The position numbers were made by a program, and so were the translations under genes. The notes under the pieces are model-generated. The model was not told the DNA's origin. It worked only from the letters and a program-made list of their open reading frames with translations, and made no database searches. From a virus, in IMG/VR virus record IMGVR_UViG_3300021962_000646, positions 1 through 23,996 of that record: 23,996 nucleotides of DNA; one strand, 5' to 3'. This document shows positions 8,389 through 16,520 of the stretch, piece by piece (within the stretch, counting starts at the first letter, position 1; every line of letters begins with the position of its first letter).

Positions 8389-9582
8389 CTAGCTTCCTAC
8401 GAGATCTATAAGTGTCTGAATGTCTTTGTCTGATAGGTAACGATTTCCAAAGCCGCTCCATCCAGCTCCGCCATTAGGAGTGGCCTCCGCGTTCCATGCT
8501 GGAATAGTGAAGCGGCCGCTTGCGGGATCATAGTCAGGAGAGGTTAGAAGTTCATTTTGTAGCTTCCAACTACTAAACGTTGGATTGCCGGAGGCATCTT
8601 TACCAGTGCCTAGATTTAGAATAAAATCTAGGCTATCTCCAGCAACCTTATTGTTGCGAGCCCATTCAAAAAGGGATTCGGGCTGACCTAGGCTGTCCTG
8701 CATCTCAGCTAGCTTGGCTCTCTGCAGAGCTAGTTCAAGCTGTCGCTCTGGGCTTGCCATTCGCTCAGCGTACTGCTGCCTATCAAACTCAAACTGTTCA
8801 CGAGCAAGAGCCGCAGATGCCGCACGGGCAGCCGCAGCCGCCGCAGCCTCTTGTTCAGAAAGATTGAATTGAGCGGCCTGAACTAGCTGATTCCAGTCAC
8901 GTTCATCAAGCTTATATCCATAATCGGTAGCAAATGCGCCACGCTCAGTAAAGATATCAAGCAAACGATTCCGAAGCTCTCGCTCACGGTCGGTAGCATC
9001 AAAACGAGCCTGCGCCAGAGAGCGACCTAGTTCCGACTCAAAGTCGGAGATTTCTCCAGCACGCTCGCGCTCTCCCATAGAAATGCCTTCACGCATTAGG
9101 GCATCCTGCTGGGCGCCCCATGTGGAGAGGTTTCCTACAGCGCCAGCCTCGCTCATTCCCATCTGCTCTAGCATTCGCTGGGCGGCTTGTTCCATTGGAG
9201 TAGCGGCAGCAACCATTGCTTGCTGTCCCGCCCCGATGTTTCCGCCTAGCTCAGCAAGACGCTGAGTAGCAAGCTGTCGAGCAGTCTCACTTACGTTACG
9301 AGTTCCCGCATAGACGTTTTGGAGATTAACTACTTCATCCCCAAGCCGCTTTTCGGTGGCGGCTCGGTTTTGCTCCATTCGCTCGCCAGCGAGTTTGTAA
9401 GCGTCTTCAATGGCGCCCTTGCCTCGCGTGCGATAAAATTCGAGAGCGTCAAGATTTGCTTGAAGATCTCCAGGAATAAGGGCAAGATCGCCTTCAACGC
9501 GCTGAATGGGGGCTTTGTAACGCGTGTCTACAGCGGCGTTTACTTGACCTTGCCTATCATTCTGTGGTGGTGTAATAGGCAT
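8389..9582 (-). CDS. Coiled-coil virion / ejection-like protein (397 aa)
   Basis: A 397-residue, mostly helical protein with no membrane segment. Residues about 60-120 and 195-300 are rich in Ala, Glu, Gln and Arg and should form coiled coils. One stretch (QEAAAAAAARAASAALARE) is almost pure alanine. The last 70 residues turn polar and aromatic (NPTFSSWKLQNELL, GGAGWSGFGNRYLS). I see no enzymatic motif. It lies between two other large proteins of similar composition, and its start overlaps the previous stop (TAATG) with a ggag site seven bases upstream. The set recalls podovirus internal core or ejection proteins in position and character, not in sequence. A tail or fibre-stalk role is an alternative. 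Confidence 0.65.
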   Translation of the reverse strand: MPITPPQNDRQGQVNAAVDTRYKAPIQRVEGDLALIPGDLQANLDALEFYRTRGKGAIEDAYKLAGERMEQNRAATEKRLGDEVVNLQNVYAGTRNVSETARQLATQRLAELGGNIGAGQQAMVAAATPMEQAAQRMLEQMGMSEAGAVGNLSTWGAQQDALMREGISMGERERAGEISDFESELGRSLAQARFDATDRERELRNRLLDIFTERGAFATDYGYKLDERDWNQLVQAAQFNLSEQEAAAAAAARAASAALAREQFEFDRQQYAERMASPERQLELALQRAKLAEMQDSLGQPESLFEWARNNKVAGDSLDFILNLGTGKDASGNPTFSSWKLQNELLTSPDYDPASGRFTIPAWNAEATPNGGAGWSGFGNRYLSDKDIQTLIDLVGS

Positions 9583-10991
9583 TAAATGACTCCAAATTCT
9601 AGCCAGGAGTAAGGATTGGCAATAAGATTACGAATCTGCGTTACGGTCAAGCCTCTACCTCCAGCGCTTGTTAGCGCTGAGGTTACCGCACTTAGTGCGG
9701 TTGGATTGGATGCAAGCGTGGGCGATACGTTGTTTAGCACCCACTGTTGTACAGAATTTACATTGCTACCCTGAGCTAGCGATGGTAGAGCAATGGTGGT
9801 CTTATCGGGGTTAGGAACACTGTTCCGAGTTATATCAAAACCATCCCCTCCCCCGAACTCGCGAGGATCGTACGTTCCTCGTAGCCCAGGATTAATGGTA
9901 AAGTTCCGAACCGCGTCAGTAAGTGTAGCAATCCGAGCGAGATCGTCTCTACGTTGCTGCTCTAGAAGATCTAGACGCTTTGCTTCTGCATCAAGACGAG
10001 CACGCTCCATCGCCTGCTGCTGCTCATACGACCGCTGGCCCTCAATAAGGCCCATGTATTCCGAACCGTAGTTCCGCTGGGCTGTAGAGAACTGGTCGAT
10101 CAGGTCCGCCAAGCTGCGGTTCGCTGTCCGATTTAGATCAAAGAGGTAGTCCTGATAGTTCTTCTGTACATCAGCGGAACTCTTTAGGTTGATTCCAGAA
10201 CGGCTAAGACCCCGAGCAGACATTTGCTGCTGTAGTTGCTGTGCAGCCTTACGAAGGCTCTCTTCTGAACGACCTAGAGTAGTCTGATAGTCTTCAAGCG
10301 TTCGATTCCTGTTGGTCTGTAGCTGCTTCTGCAGATCCGTGAGACCAGTTCGGAGTTGGACATCCCTCCGTGCAAACTCTCCAGAAAGGCCTGGGACTTG
10401 TTGTCCACCAGTTGCCTTATTCTGCAGATTTGTAATGTCTATAGTCGTATCGAGCGCAGAGGTATCTACACCGGGGCCTTGACTCTGGTCAAGGGTTGTG
10501 TAGGTTTTCCTGAAAAGATCTTCGTAAAGCTCAGGAAATTCGTTGGGATTCTGTTTGAGATACTCGGAGATTGCCTGCATCTCTCCAGTAGCGGGTCGCG
10601 CTTCTCCTTTGCCTCCCACGGGGCCAAAGAGCTTGTCGCGAACTGTGGCGTACTGCTCCATGATCTTGCTCTGTGCAGGAGTACGAACCGCTTGCTGTAG
10701 CTGCGCCTGAGCAATCTGCTGCAAACCGGTAGTAGGAGCGCTGTAAGAAACTGGGGCGCTCCCTGGCAACGCTTGAGAGGTTTGAGGAGCTGGAATAGAA
10801 GGGGTAGGCGGAGGAGCCTGCCCCTGCTGCGCCATATTAAACCCCTGTTGGCGCTCCATGTCTTCTTCTGTTGGCTGTGAAGGAAGTCCGCCGTATGCGG
10901 GCGCTCCAGCAGTAAGCTGGGCCTGGAGCTGCTTCTTCTTTTCTTCTTCTTGTCGCTGTAGCTCACTTAGAGCTGCATCTGCTAGGGCCAC
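9582..10991 (-). CDS. Gln/Pro-rich coiled-coil virion-like protein (469 aa)
   Basis: Residues 1-30 are a charged helix (LQRQEEEKKKQLQAQ). Residues 45-95 are Pro/Gln/Ala-rich and disordered. Residues about 205-345 are a long coiled coil rich in Gln, Arg and Asp, with AAQQLQQQMSARGLSRSGIN in the middle. Residues 350-469 are a globular polar end finishing with PYSWLEFGVI. There is no catalytic motif or membrane helix. The start is GTG: an aaggaggg site lies five bases upstream and the codon overlaps the previous stop (TAGTG). It probably acts with the three large proteins after it as an internal virion or ejection component, which is inferred from its place at the end of the late operon. Confidence 0.65.
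   Translation of the reverse strand: MALADAALSELQRQEEEKKKQLQAQLTAGAPAYGGLPSQPTEEDMERQQGFNMAQQGQAPPPTPSIPAPQTSQALPGSAPVSYSAPTTGLQQIAQAQLQQAVRTPAQSKIMEQYATVRDKLFGPVGGKGEARPATGEMQAISEYLKQNPNEFPELYEDLFRKTYTTLDQSQGPGVDTSALDTTIDITNLQNKATGGQQVPGLSGEFARRDVQLRTGLTDLQKQLQTNRNRTLEDYQTTLGRSEESLRKAAQQLQQQMSARGLSRSGINLKSSADVQKNYQDYLFDLNRTANRSLADLIDQFSTAQRNYGSEYMGLIEGQRSYEQQQAMERARLDAEAKRLDLLEQQRRDDLARIATLTDAVRNFTINPGLRGTYDPREFGGGDGFDITRNSVPNPDKTTIALPSLAQGSNVNSVQQWVLNNVSPTLASNPTALSAVTSALTSAGGRGLTVTQIRNLIANPYSWLEFGVI
9662..9701. other. Two tandem short hairpins near the 3' end of the 469-aa gene
   Basis: CAGCGCT-TGTT-AGCGCTG (9662-9679) and ACCGCAC-TTA-GTGCGGT (9685-9701) are each perfect 7-bp stems, five bases apart. 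No T-run follows on either strand. They lie in codons for a Ser/Ala/Thr-rich segment. They might slow transcription or protect mRNA, or be chance. Confidence 0.5.
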
Positions 10992-11350
10992 TATCCCTCC
11001 TTCAACATTTTTCGGGCAGCGTTGCTGCGACCACTCTTTGTGCTCTCGTACCGATCAAGCAGGTTGCGTCCCTTTGCAGCCAATCGGGCTGCTGCCGCAT
11101 CATTCGTAGGAACAGGCTCGCCCCAAGCGTTTGCAGAAAGTGCAAGTCGTGTGGGCTTGCCATCGCGCTGCATTGGACCAGACGGGTTCGTAAAGAAACG
11201 AGTAAGGAAACTTCCCTTACGCCGCATTTTCTCTGGAGTGTTGGCTGGCCCCTTCACTCCTGGCTTTAGATTCGCACCTTCTGTGCGTTTAAAGTGTTCG
11301 CGGCCCGCTTGCGTAAGCCCGCCGCGAGGATCTTTTAGGGGTCCGGCCAT
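10991..11350 (-). CDS. DUF6321-like small basic protein
   Basis: A 119-residue protein that I match from memory to DUF6321, found in phages and some bacteria. It shows the family's conserved run: KDPRGGLTQAGREHFKRTEG, then LKPGVKGPANTPEKMRRKGS, LTRFFTNPSGPM and TRLALSANAWGEPVP (together about residues 6-80), followed by an Ala-rich helix AAAARLAAKGRNLLDRYE and a basic end. The high conservation implies a defined function, but none is known to me. It is strongly basic and lies among other small basic genes after the tail genes. The start overlaps the 55-residue gene's stop (TAATG), and its own stop overlaps the next GTG (TAGTG). Confidence 0.8.
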   Translation of the reverse strand: MAGPLKDPRGGLTQAGREHFKRTEGANLKPGVKGPANTPEKMRRKGSFLTRFFTNPSGPMQRDGKPTRLALSANAWGEPVPTNDAAAARLAAKGRNLLDRYESTKSGRSNAARKMLKEG

Positions 11351-11517
11351 TACTTCTTAAACCTATTCATTCCTGGGGGCTGTGCCCCGAGCAGCCTCTG
11401 CGCCGCTCGGGACATTCCCTCTCGATTAATTCCATTCTTCGACGACATTCCTACACCGTTGTAGACATTAGCTCCACGGGAGAGAATGCCTCGCATCGAC
11501 CGAGGATCGTTATTCAT
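11350..11517 (-). CDS. Small basic protein, 55 aa, coupled on both sides
   Basis: A short gene filling what otherwise looks like a 166-base gap. The reading frame runs from ATG at 11517 to TAA at 11350-11352 and begins MNNDPRSMRGILSRGANVYN. It overlaps the upstream stop by one base (TGATG) and the downstream start by one base (TAATG), the same junction style as the rest of the operon. The protein is basic, with SRAAQRLLGAQPP near residues 36-48, similar to SRAAAQRMLASSEP in the upstream 135-residue protein and AARKMLKEG in the downstream one. Function is unknown. The start lacks a strong Shine-Dalgarno site, so translation probably depends on coupling. Confidence 0.7.
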   Translation of the reverse strand: MNNDPRSMRGILSRGANVYNGVGMSSKNGINREGMSRAAQRLLGAQPPGMNRFKK

Positions 11518-11924
11518 CAGCCTAGGAATCGGGGGCGCTGCGGTTCTGGCCTAAGCAGATCCATGATGATTTTGAGAGTTTCGTCAGGAAGATTGTCTGG
11601 AATGTACGTTTCTGGAGTAATTCCTCCTCCAGGGTTTCCGGTAGTCGGAATCGGAGGGGTCGGGCGTCCTGGCATCTGAGAATCTACGGCAAACGGGTTC
11701 GGTCGCATGGGTAACGAATCAAGCCCTGCTGGATTCATTCCCCCGTTGTACCGAGGATCGCCCTTACCCATAAGCTCCTGGGGGTTAAAAGGAGACCCCA
11801 CATCTCCTCGGGGGCGCCGCTCGCTCGGCTCGCTCGATGCAAGCATTCGCTGAGCTGCGGCCCGTGAATTTACTTTTGTACCAGGGGTCCGCTTCATCCG
11901 GCCCCGCATTTCAGTTTTAGCCAT
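11517..11924 (-). CDS. Hypothetical Pro/Arg-rich protein (135 aa)
   Basis: A protein I do not recognise. Residues 1-40 are basic (MRGRMKRTPGTKVNS, then RAAAQRMLASSEPSERRPRG). Residues 42-105 are Pro/Gly/Met-rich and probably disordered, and residues 112-125 form a short amphipathic helix (LPDETLKIIMDLL). There is no cysteine cluster or membrane segment. It starts one base after the zinc-ribbon gene's stop and ends in a TGATG overlap with the 55-residue gene. Its place in the late operon suggests a virion or assembly role, not shown by sequence. Confidence 0.65.
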   Translation of the reverse strand: MAKTEMRGRMKRTPGTKVNSRAAAQRMLASSEPSERRPRGDVGSPFNPQELMGKGDPRYNGGMNPAGLDSLPMRPNPFAVDSQMPGRPTPPIPTTGNPGGGITPETYIPDNLPDETLKIIMDLLRPEPQRPRFLG

Positions 11925-11925
11925 T

Positions 11926-12129
11926 TCACTTACCGCCTTCTGCTACGCGCTTACCGCACTTTTCGCACTTTGGTCCATTACCGTACATCTTACCACAAGT
12001 AGAGCACTTGGCGCTCTGCCCGCAATGGGGACAGGTTTCGCCTTCCTCGTACTCTTCTTTCTCTCCGCCTTCTTCGTAATCTTCGTTTTCAGCGATGAGT
12101 TCTTTGAGTTTACCTAGTAGCTCTTTCAC
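11926..12129 (-). CDS. Acidic zinc-ribbon protein (67 aa)
   Basis: Residues 1-32 are a lysine/glutamate helix followed by an acidic run (EDYEEGGEKEEYEEGE). Residues 33-58 contain three CxxC knuckles: CPHC (33-36), CSTC (42-45) and CEKC (55-58), the first and last followed by Gly as in classic zinc ribbons. Six cysteines can hold one zinc with a spare pair, or two zincs if other ligands join. The start is GTG with an aggag site about five bases upstream. The role is unknown. A zinc ribbon inside a late structural operon could be a transcription or host-takeover factor or a small virion protein, and neither is proven. Confidence 0.7.
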   Translation of the reverse strand: MKELLGKLKELIAENEDYEEGGEKEEYEEGETCPHCGQSAKCSTCGKMYGNGPKCEKCGKRVAEGGK

Positions 12130-12136
12130 TTAGCTC

Positions 12137-12715
12137 CTAATACTTAATCATGATATTAGCTGCGGCCCAGGGCTGCATGTTGTTGTGAGCCTGTCCGCCA
12201 CCAGCATAGTTGATGTAAGTGGGGTCGTTCTGCAGAGCGTTGTTGTATCCAGCCGGATATTCAACAACTTTATTCTGCACGCCTAATCCCGTAGTGCCTC
12301 CCCACGCCACATTGTGATTGTGGCTAGGCATTTCGTCAATGGTCAGGGTGTGAGTTTCTGAACCGCCAGTAGTTGCAAGAACTCTGTTCGTCAGACCACT
12401 TCCAGTACCTGCTCCTACAAGAACTCGTCCAGCCCAGTTTGGTAGCGTGATTGTTTCGCTTGCTACCCAGGCTGCGGGGACTACCGAAGCTAGCTCTTTG
12501 TAGACGTTTGCAGATACGGATTGTCCATTCATTAGTAGCCAGCCCTCTGGGGCTGTTGCTCTAATGGTATACTGCAAAGTTCCTACAGGTGCTGATTGAC
12601 TCTCGCTGTTGTCTGAGTTTAGTGCTCTGGCAATTGCCTGAAAGCTCTCGTTTAGGTAACTGAGCATTCCCTCTTCGTACCGAGGTACCATAAGAGGGGT
12701 GAATCTCTGCGCCAT
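12137..12715 (-). CDS. Tail collar domain protein (192 aa)
   Basis: A probable receptor-binding or tail-tip fibre protein. Residues 12-33 form an amphipathic helix ([19 protein letters not shown]) likely to trimerise. Residues 43-110 match the phage Tail Collar domain: [23 protein letters not shown], then [15 protein letters not shown] Gly/Thr-rich part includes [17 protein letters not shown] with an HNH motif at 132-134, as in metal-binding fibre tips. The end [18 protein letters not shown] is the family's closing signature. It is a paralogue of the collagen-like fibre, which ends [17 protein letters not shown]. The start overlaps the tail protein's stop (TAATG), and the gene has no collagen part. 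Confidence 0.82.
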   Translation of the reverse strand: MAQRFTPLMVPRYEEGMLSYLNESFQAIARALNSDNSESQSAPVGTLQYTIRATAPEGWLLMNGQSVSANVYKELASVVPAAWVASETITLPNWAGRVLVGAGTGSGLTNRVLATTGGSETHTLTIDEMPSHNHNVAWGGTTGLGVQNKVVEYPAGYNNALQNDPTYINYAGGGQAHNNMQPWAAANIMIKY

Positions 12716-14625
12716 TACGAGACACTTCCAGTCATAGAGCGTCCAACAAGTCCGTCGGGAGCCATTACAAATCCCAGACTGTTGATCTCAAAGTTATCGT
12801 CAGACGTGCCATAAACTTTAACACCGAGCCATCTACATCGGCCTGGCCCCTTAAACCTCCACATCGCCCGGTATTCATCTGCCTGTGCATCTTGTGTGGC
12901 GCTGTATGGGGTTTTGCCGTCTCTCTTATAGGTCAGAGTTAGAGTACGATTACCAGCGGAATTGGACGGGTCGGTGTCTACCATGACCGTATGTACCCGC
13001 TTCCATTCGTAGGGTTCACCAAAGTCAATTAGCTTGGTTTCTACCTGAAATGGAATGTTTTTACCGTTAACAGCTCCGTTAACGGCATTTCCGTCAGATG
13101 TGTGATACTGGTTCAGCTCCCAGAAATACGCCTTATACGTATCCTGTCCGTTCTGGTCCTTCGACGGTGTATACTTGTAGTCAAAATATACAAGAGCAGA
13201 CATGGCTGCGGAGGAGACGCTTGCTCCACCCCCGCCAATTGCCATTGGGTAACTATTGCCAGATTCTCCACTACCTGTGGTGGCGGTGTTGCTGTAGATA
13301 TTAATCATTGGGCCAGCGTAGGACGGCATGTCCCATAGGGTCCACGTCTGAGTTTTCCAACCATATACAAAAGCTAGTTTGTCTGCAGTGTAATTTTTGC
13401 GAACAATGTACCAGTCTTTCCATCTAACGGCGGCCGCCCTATTGCACGTATCAGGAGTAAACGCGATGTTTACTCCGATCATTGCGGGATCTACAGGATT
13501 GCTGAGATGCTCAAACGTGGTGCCGTCTGTGCGATATACGCCATCGCCAGCTAGAAAGTACAGGAAGTTCTGAATGACAAACGGCGTATCGCGACCAGTA
13601 CATCCTACAGTAGCGTGTGCTTTACGCAGCGACCACCCTGCTGGAGCGCCATCAGTGTAGAGCACCCATGTGCTAAAACGCTTAAAAAGAATTAATTGAT
13701 CGCCAAAGCTTGCTGCGGAAACTAGAAAATCGCCATTCCCAGGGTCTACATCAACATAGTTTAGCGGGTCGTATGCCTGAGAAGTATCAAAGTTGGCATC
13801 AGCCCATAGTTCCGTAAAATACAATCGAGACGTATACGGTCCCGGACTAGCTGATGTATCCTTGTTGTTGAAGTAAAAGATCCTATCTTTGTGTACGATA
13901 GAGAATGTAGCGCTAGCGTTGAAACTCTCTAGGTTTCCGCGAGCCCCGTACACGCCCATTGTGGTATCTGTAGAGGTGGTACCTGCGGTACCGCTTAGGG
14001 TAAGAACACCAGTACCTGCATTAATGTTAGTGATCGTACGATTCTGCAACCCTGCTGCAATTGCTCCAGTGGAGGTTACCCGAATATCTACCGCTTGACC
14101 TAGAGTAAAGACAGAAGTGTTGCCTACGCCTACAGTAACCGTGTTCCCTGCAGAAGTAGTAGCTGTTAGGGGCTTAATAAGGTTAAATCCTACGTCTACA
14201 AAAGTACCAGTAGTAGCTCCAGTACTAGTATAAACCGTGGGTCTACCCGTGCTGGAGAAAATGTACGCTTTATTTTCAAACTGTACGGCTGTTTCAATAT
14301 CAACTACAGCAGAAGAAGGCCCCAGGGTTAGAATTTCTGTGCCAGGATCAGGATAGTACCCGTAAACATTCGTACCGTTTGAGACGAAAACCATTGTCGA
14401 AGCGGTTGCGGAGTTCGCGTATCCTAGAATAATAAAACTTTTTCCAGAAATACTAGAAATTCCCTGATGCGCGCTTTTGATATTAATGCCGGGGCGCTTT
14501 TTAATCGTGCCCTGATCCCCAATTACTACGTTTTGGGCATCAACTAGTTGGCCGTCGGCAAGCATCGACTTCTGTTGTAGATTGATGCCCTTAAAACCGG
14601 TTAGAACAGCAGTCTCTGCTTTCAC
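12715..14625 (-). CDS. Large tail / DNA-stabilisation-like protein (636 aa)
   Basis: The N-terminus ([20 protein letters not shown], then [20 protein letters not shown]) has the pattern seen in P22 gp10-like DNA-stabilisation proteins and podovirus tail-nozzle proteins: FKGGxN, an LxxGQ.VDAQNV strand and a kRPG turn. The rest is beta-rich, with repeated short strands suggesting a propeller ([46 protein letters not shown]). Residues about 158-230 look like an inserted beta-domain that is also present in the major capsid protein. It follows the adaptor gene, as expected for a head-closure or tail-tube component. The start is GTG, overlapping the adaptor stop (GTGA), with an unusually complete Shine-Dalgarno site. 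Confidence 0.78.
   Translation of the reverse strand: MKAETAVLTGFKGINLQQKSMLADGQLVDAQNVVIGDQGTIKKRPGINIKSAHQGISSISGKSFIILGYANSATASTMVFVSNGTNVYGYYPDPGTEILTLGPSSAVVDIETAVQFENKAYIFSSTGRPTVYTSTGATTGTFVDVGFNLIKPLTATTSAGNTVTVGVGNTSVFTLGQAVDIRVTSTGAIAAGLQNRTITNINAGTGVLTLSGTAGTTSTDTTMGVYGARGNLESFNASATFSIVHKDRIFYFNNKDTSASPGPYTSRLYFTELWADANFDTSQAYDPLNYVDVDPGNGDFLVSAASFGDQLILFKRFSTWVLYTDGAPAGWSLRKAHATVGCTGRDTPFVIQNFLYFLAGDGVYRTDGTTFEHLSNPVDPAMIGVNIAFTPDTCNRAAAVRWKDWYIVRKNYTADKLAFVYGWKTQTWTLWDMPSYAGPMINIYSNTATTGSGESGNSYPMAIGGGGASVSSAAMSALVYFDYKYTPSKDQNGQDTYKAYFWELNQYHTSDGNAVNGAVNGKNIPFQVETKLIDFGEPYEWKRVHTVMVDTDPSNSAGNRTLTLTYKRDGKTPYSATQDAQADEYRAMWRFKGPGRCRWLGVKVYGTSDDNFEINSLGFVMAPDGLVGRSMTGSVS
13936..14154 (-). 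other. Beta-rich insertion in the 636-aa tail protein, shared with the capsid protein
   Basis: Residues about 158-230 carry NTVTVG, GQAVDI, STGA, RTIT.IN and TGV.T in the same order and at almost the same spacing as residues 150-220 of the major capsid protein. Roughly 25-30 of 70 positions look identical by eye. Bases are also alike in short runs, for example cctacagt followed by a near-match to the capsid gene. Confidence 0.75.
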
Positions 14626-15281
14626 TCGTAGATCACCTCCGGCTCAAGATCGGGCTGCTTGACTGTGGCAAAGTCGTACATTACAGGGTTCTGGCGATGG
14701 TAGTTGATGTTAGCGACTTTACGGCCATAATCTGCAACAGCAGCTCCCGCCATTGTCGTATCCCCTACCTTTAGATAAAGAAGGTATAGAGCGTAGCGTA
14801 TTAGGGCGTCCTCTACCTGACGATCAAAGCCTGTGGCGTTACCTAGCGTTACTAAGTCTGCCGGAACGACTACACCTTCTACAGTCTGCCAGTAGGGCTG
14901 TGAGATTACACGGGGGTAAAGCTGAACTGTTCCCTGCGAAAGCATCCAGTAGCCTAGAGGCTGAGCTGCATCGTAGCTATCTCGATAGTTGGCTGGATCA
15001 AGTGCTGGAATTCGTACCGCTGTTCCTGTACCGGGAGTAGAGGATCCAATGTAGATGCGGTACGAAGAGACTCGCAGCATGTCTACATCTAGACTAATAG
15101 TTCCGGTAGCAGAAGTAGTACCGCCAGTAGACAGAGTAGAAAAGAACCCATCAGTATCTTGAGCAAACTGTCGGATAGCTTCATTGACATAATCTACAAC
15201 CTCAGCAACAGTAGCTACAGCAGCATCCTCGTCACCGAACAACCGCTGTACCCGAGTTACGACCTGCTGTAGCGTTGACAT
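14622..15281 (-). CDS. Head-tail adaptor/connector protein (219 aa)
   Basis: An adaptor that probably docks under the portal and links head to tail. Residues 1-45 are helical, with VVDYVNEAIRQFAQDTDGFF near 28-47, a pattern common in phage adaptor (gp6 or P22 gp4-like) proteins. A beta segment follows (GTISLDVDMLRVSSYRIYIG), then a helix-rich part DALIRYALYLLYLKVGDTTM near 160-180 and an extended polar tail. There is no enzymatic motif. It lies directly before the 636-residue tail protein and shares a GTGA overlap with it, the usual adaptor-then-tail order. A gagg site seven bases before the ATG supports the start. Family assignment is by pattern and context, not strong sequence identity. Confidence 0.75.
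   Translation of the reverse strand: MSTLQQVVTRVQRLFGDEDAAVATVAEVVDYVNEAIRQFAQDTDGFFSTLSTGGTTSATGTISLDVDMLRVSSYRIYIGSSTPGTGTAVRIPALDPANYRDSYDAAQPLGYWMLSQGTVQLYPRVISQPYWQTVEGVVVPADLVTLGNATGFDRQVEDALIRYALYLLYLKVGDTTMAGAAVADYGRKVANINYHRQNPVMYDFATVKQPDLEPEVIYE
14631..14640 (-). promoter_or_regulatory. Extended Shine-Dalgarno site for the 636-aa tail gene
   Basis: The coding strand reads GGAGGTGATC, a ten-base match to the anti-Shine-Dalgarno tail of 16S rRNA, five bases before the GTG start. It lies inside the 3' end of the adaptor gene. It supports GTG as the true start and predicts strong translation independent of coupling. Confidence 0.85.
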
Positions 15282-15283
15282 AC

Positions 15284-15493
15284 TCAGACCTCAGGGTTCT
15301 CGCGACGACCGATTACAGGGGTGATCGGGTCAGACTTCTTGGCGCCAACGGTGTTGCCTGCCACATACCCAAGAACCGTCATAAGAGCGCCAGAAACGGC
15401 TTCTGGGGGTAGCACATCGGTAATACCAAGAACCACAACTGCAACCAAACTTAGACCAAGAAGGATAGCCTTCTGCCAGTTTACTACTGCCAC
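15284..15493 (-). CDS. Holin-like small membrane protein (69 aa)
   Basis: Residues 9-27 (AILLGLSLVAVVVLGITDV) are a clear membrane helix. Residues 32-51 (AVSGALMTVLGYVAGNTVGA) are a second, weaker one, separated by a Pro-Pro turn. The C-terminus is charged (AKKSDPITPVIGRRENPEV). Two membrane helices, a short length and a basic end fit a class II-type holin that would release the amidase to the cell wall. The assignment rests on topology, not on a named family. A short membrane protein of another role is possible. The start is GTG with a ggag site seven bases upstream, and it overlaps the glycosyltransferase end by ten bases. Confidence 0.6.
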   Translation of the reverse strand: MAVVNWQKAILLGLSLVAVVVLGITDVLPPEAVSGALMTVLGYVAGNTVGAKKSDPITPVIGRRENPEV

Positions 15494-16266
15494 TTTCTTT
15501 CTCCAAACTTTTCTGTGATTCGCTCATCGTATTCGCTCGCAATCTCTGCGACTAGAGTCTGAATCAGACCGTTTCTTGTTCGCTGGGCTGTTGCTGGCCC
15601 AATGTGCTGCTTATACAGCATCTGTGGAATATAATGATACTTTGTTTCTAGAACCGTTCGCACTACAAGCTCGTAGTCATCGGCTACAGGTAGCTGAGGA
15701 TCGTGCCCGTCTAGCTTACGGTAGACATTCGCTCGCCATGCTCTTACATGGTTTGGAGCAGATACAATGTGTCGGATCGTTGTAGCGTTGATAGGCGGTG
15801 CCTTCATTGCCCATACGTTGTGTTCTTCACACCAGTAATGCGATCCATATCCGAAAGCCCACCCATCCGGATAGATTCCCGATTCTCCTGAAAGCAGAAT
15901 CTCACACCAATCTGAGTAGACAAAGCCTACAGTCTTGTCAGAAAACGCGATATCCAGAACTGATAAAGCGTCGGGGGTAAGCTCGTCATCGTGATCCAGT
16001 TCTACTAGAATGTCGCCATCGGCAACCATGAAGGCGTTACGCTTGACTTCTCCGATCTTACCAGAATGAATGAGAGAACGGTGGGCAGACAGCTTGTATC
16101 GCTCATCTGAGGCGAAGCCGTACAGTTGTCGCCACACCTGTTCCCCTTCTGAATCATCCCACACAACCCACTCCCAGTCTGTGAAAGTCTGGGCTTTGAG
16201 TGAAGCCCATGTACGAGCCAGAACTTCGGGAGGCGTATTGTAAGTTGGAGTGATGACAGAAATCAT
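15484..16266 (-). CDS. Family 2 (GT-A) glycosyltransferase (260 aa)
   Basis: A cytoplasmic GT-A enzyme that moves a sugar from a nucleotide sugar to an acceptor. The N-terminus ISVITPTYNTP is the GT2 first strand. WDDSEG at 36-41 fits the nucleotide-binding acids. DGDILVELDHDDEL contains the metal-binding DHD at 91-93. VADDYEL at 194-200 gives the likely base (D196/D197). The length is typical for a single-domain GT2, with no membrane helix. It starts in an ATGA overlap with the fibre chaperone-like gene and ends overlapping the holin-like gene, so it is co-translated with the fibre. The acceptor is unknown. A virion fibre or a host surface sugar are both plausible. Confidence 0.88.
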   Translation of the reverse strand: MISVITPTYNTPPEVLARTWASLKAQTFTDWEWVVWDDSEGEQVWRQLYGFASDERYKLSAHRSLIHSGKIGEVKRNAFMVADGDILVELDHDDELTPDALSVLDIAFSDKTVGFVYSDWCEILLSGESGIYPDGWAFGYGSHYWCEEHNVWAMKAPPINATTIRHIVSAPNHVRAWRANVYRKLDGHDPQLPVADDYELVVRTVLETKYHYIPQMLYKQHIGPATAQRTRNGLIQTLVAEIASEYDERITEKFGERKWQ

Positions 16267-16514
16267 GTTGGCGGATCAGGGATAGTTACTTCGTCCCCGT
16301 TTCGTGTTGCTAGAATTGCTGGGCCGTCTCGCAAGGCTGCCCGATAAGCTTCCCATGCAATCTTGTCTGACACAACATCTGGAAGCATTTGGAAATCCGA
16401 AGCCGCTAGCGCCCCCTGCCTAACAATTAAAGTTCTCCACGCAAACTCATCGTCAGGCATCGGATTGGGCGGCTCAGTAATAATCCAACCATCTCTTAAG
16501 TTGACTACTGGCAT
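16263..16514 (-). CDS. Tail fibre assembly chaperone-like protein (83 aa)
   Basis: A short protein resembling phage tail assembly chaperones (PF16778-like) that help fibre proteins fold and trimerise. The typical end pattern is visible: a helix WRTLIVRQGALAASDFQMLP, then DKIAWEAYRAALRDGP and a closing VTIPDPP. The family shows R...L..SD...LPD, AW..YR.ALRD.P, and a Pro-rich tail. It lies directly behind the collagen-like fibre gene, where such chaperones usually lie, and overlaps the glycosyltransferase start (ATGA). A clear aggaag site precedes the ATG. The match is made by eye, and an alternative is an unrelated small fibre-associated protein. Confidence 0.7.
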   Translation of the reverse strand: MPVVNLRDGWIITEPPNPMPDDEFAWRTLIVRQGALAASDFQMLPDVVSDKIAWEAYRAALRDGPAILATRNGDEVTIPDPPT

Positions 16515-16520
16515 AACTTC

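Noticed and set aside
10466-10966. 166-residue second leftward frame inside the 469-aa gene
   Set aside because: It is a shifted reading of the Gln-rich gene, full of Arg/Leu/Ser runs. The GTG-started frame has the strong Shine-Dalgarno site and correct junctions.
11386-11411. CCCGAGC...GCTCGGG hairpin as a terminator
   Set aside because: It has only a 7-bp stem with a 12-base loop, no T-run on either strand, and lies within the 55-aa coding frame.
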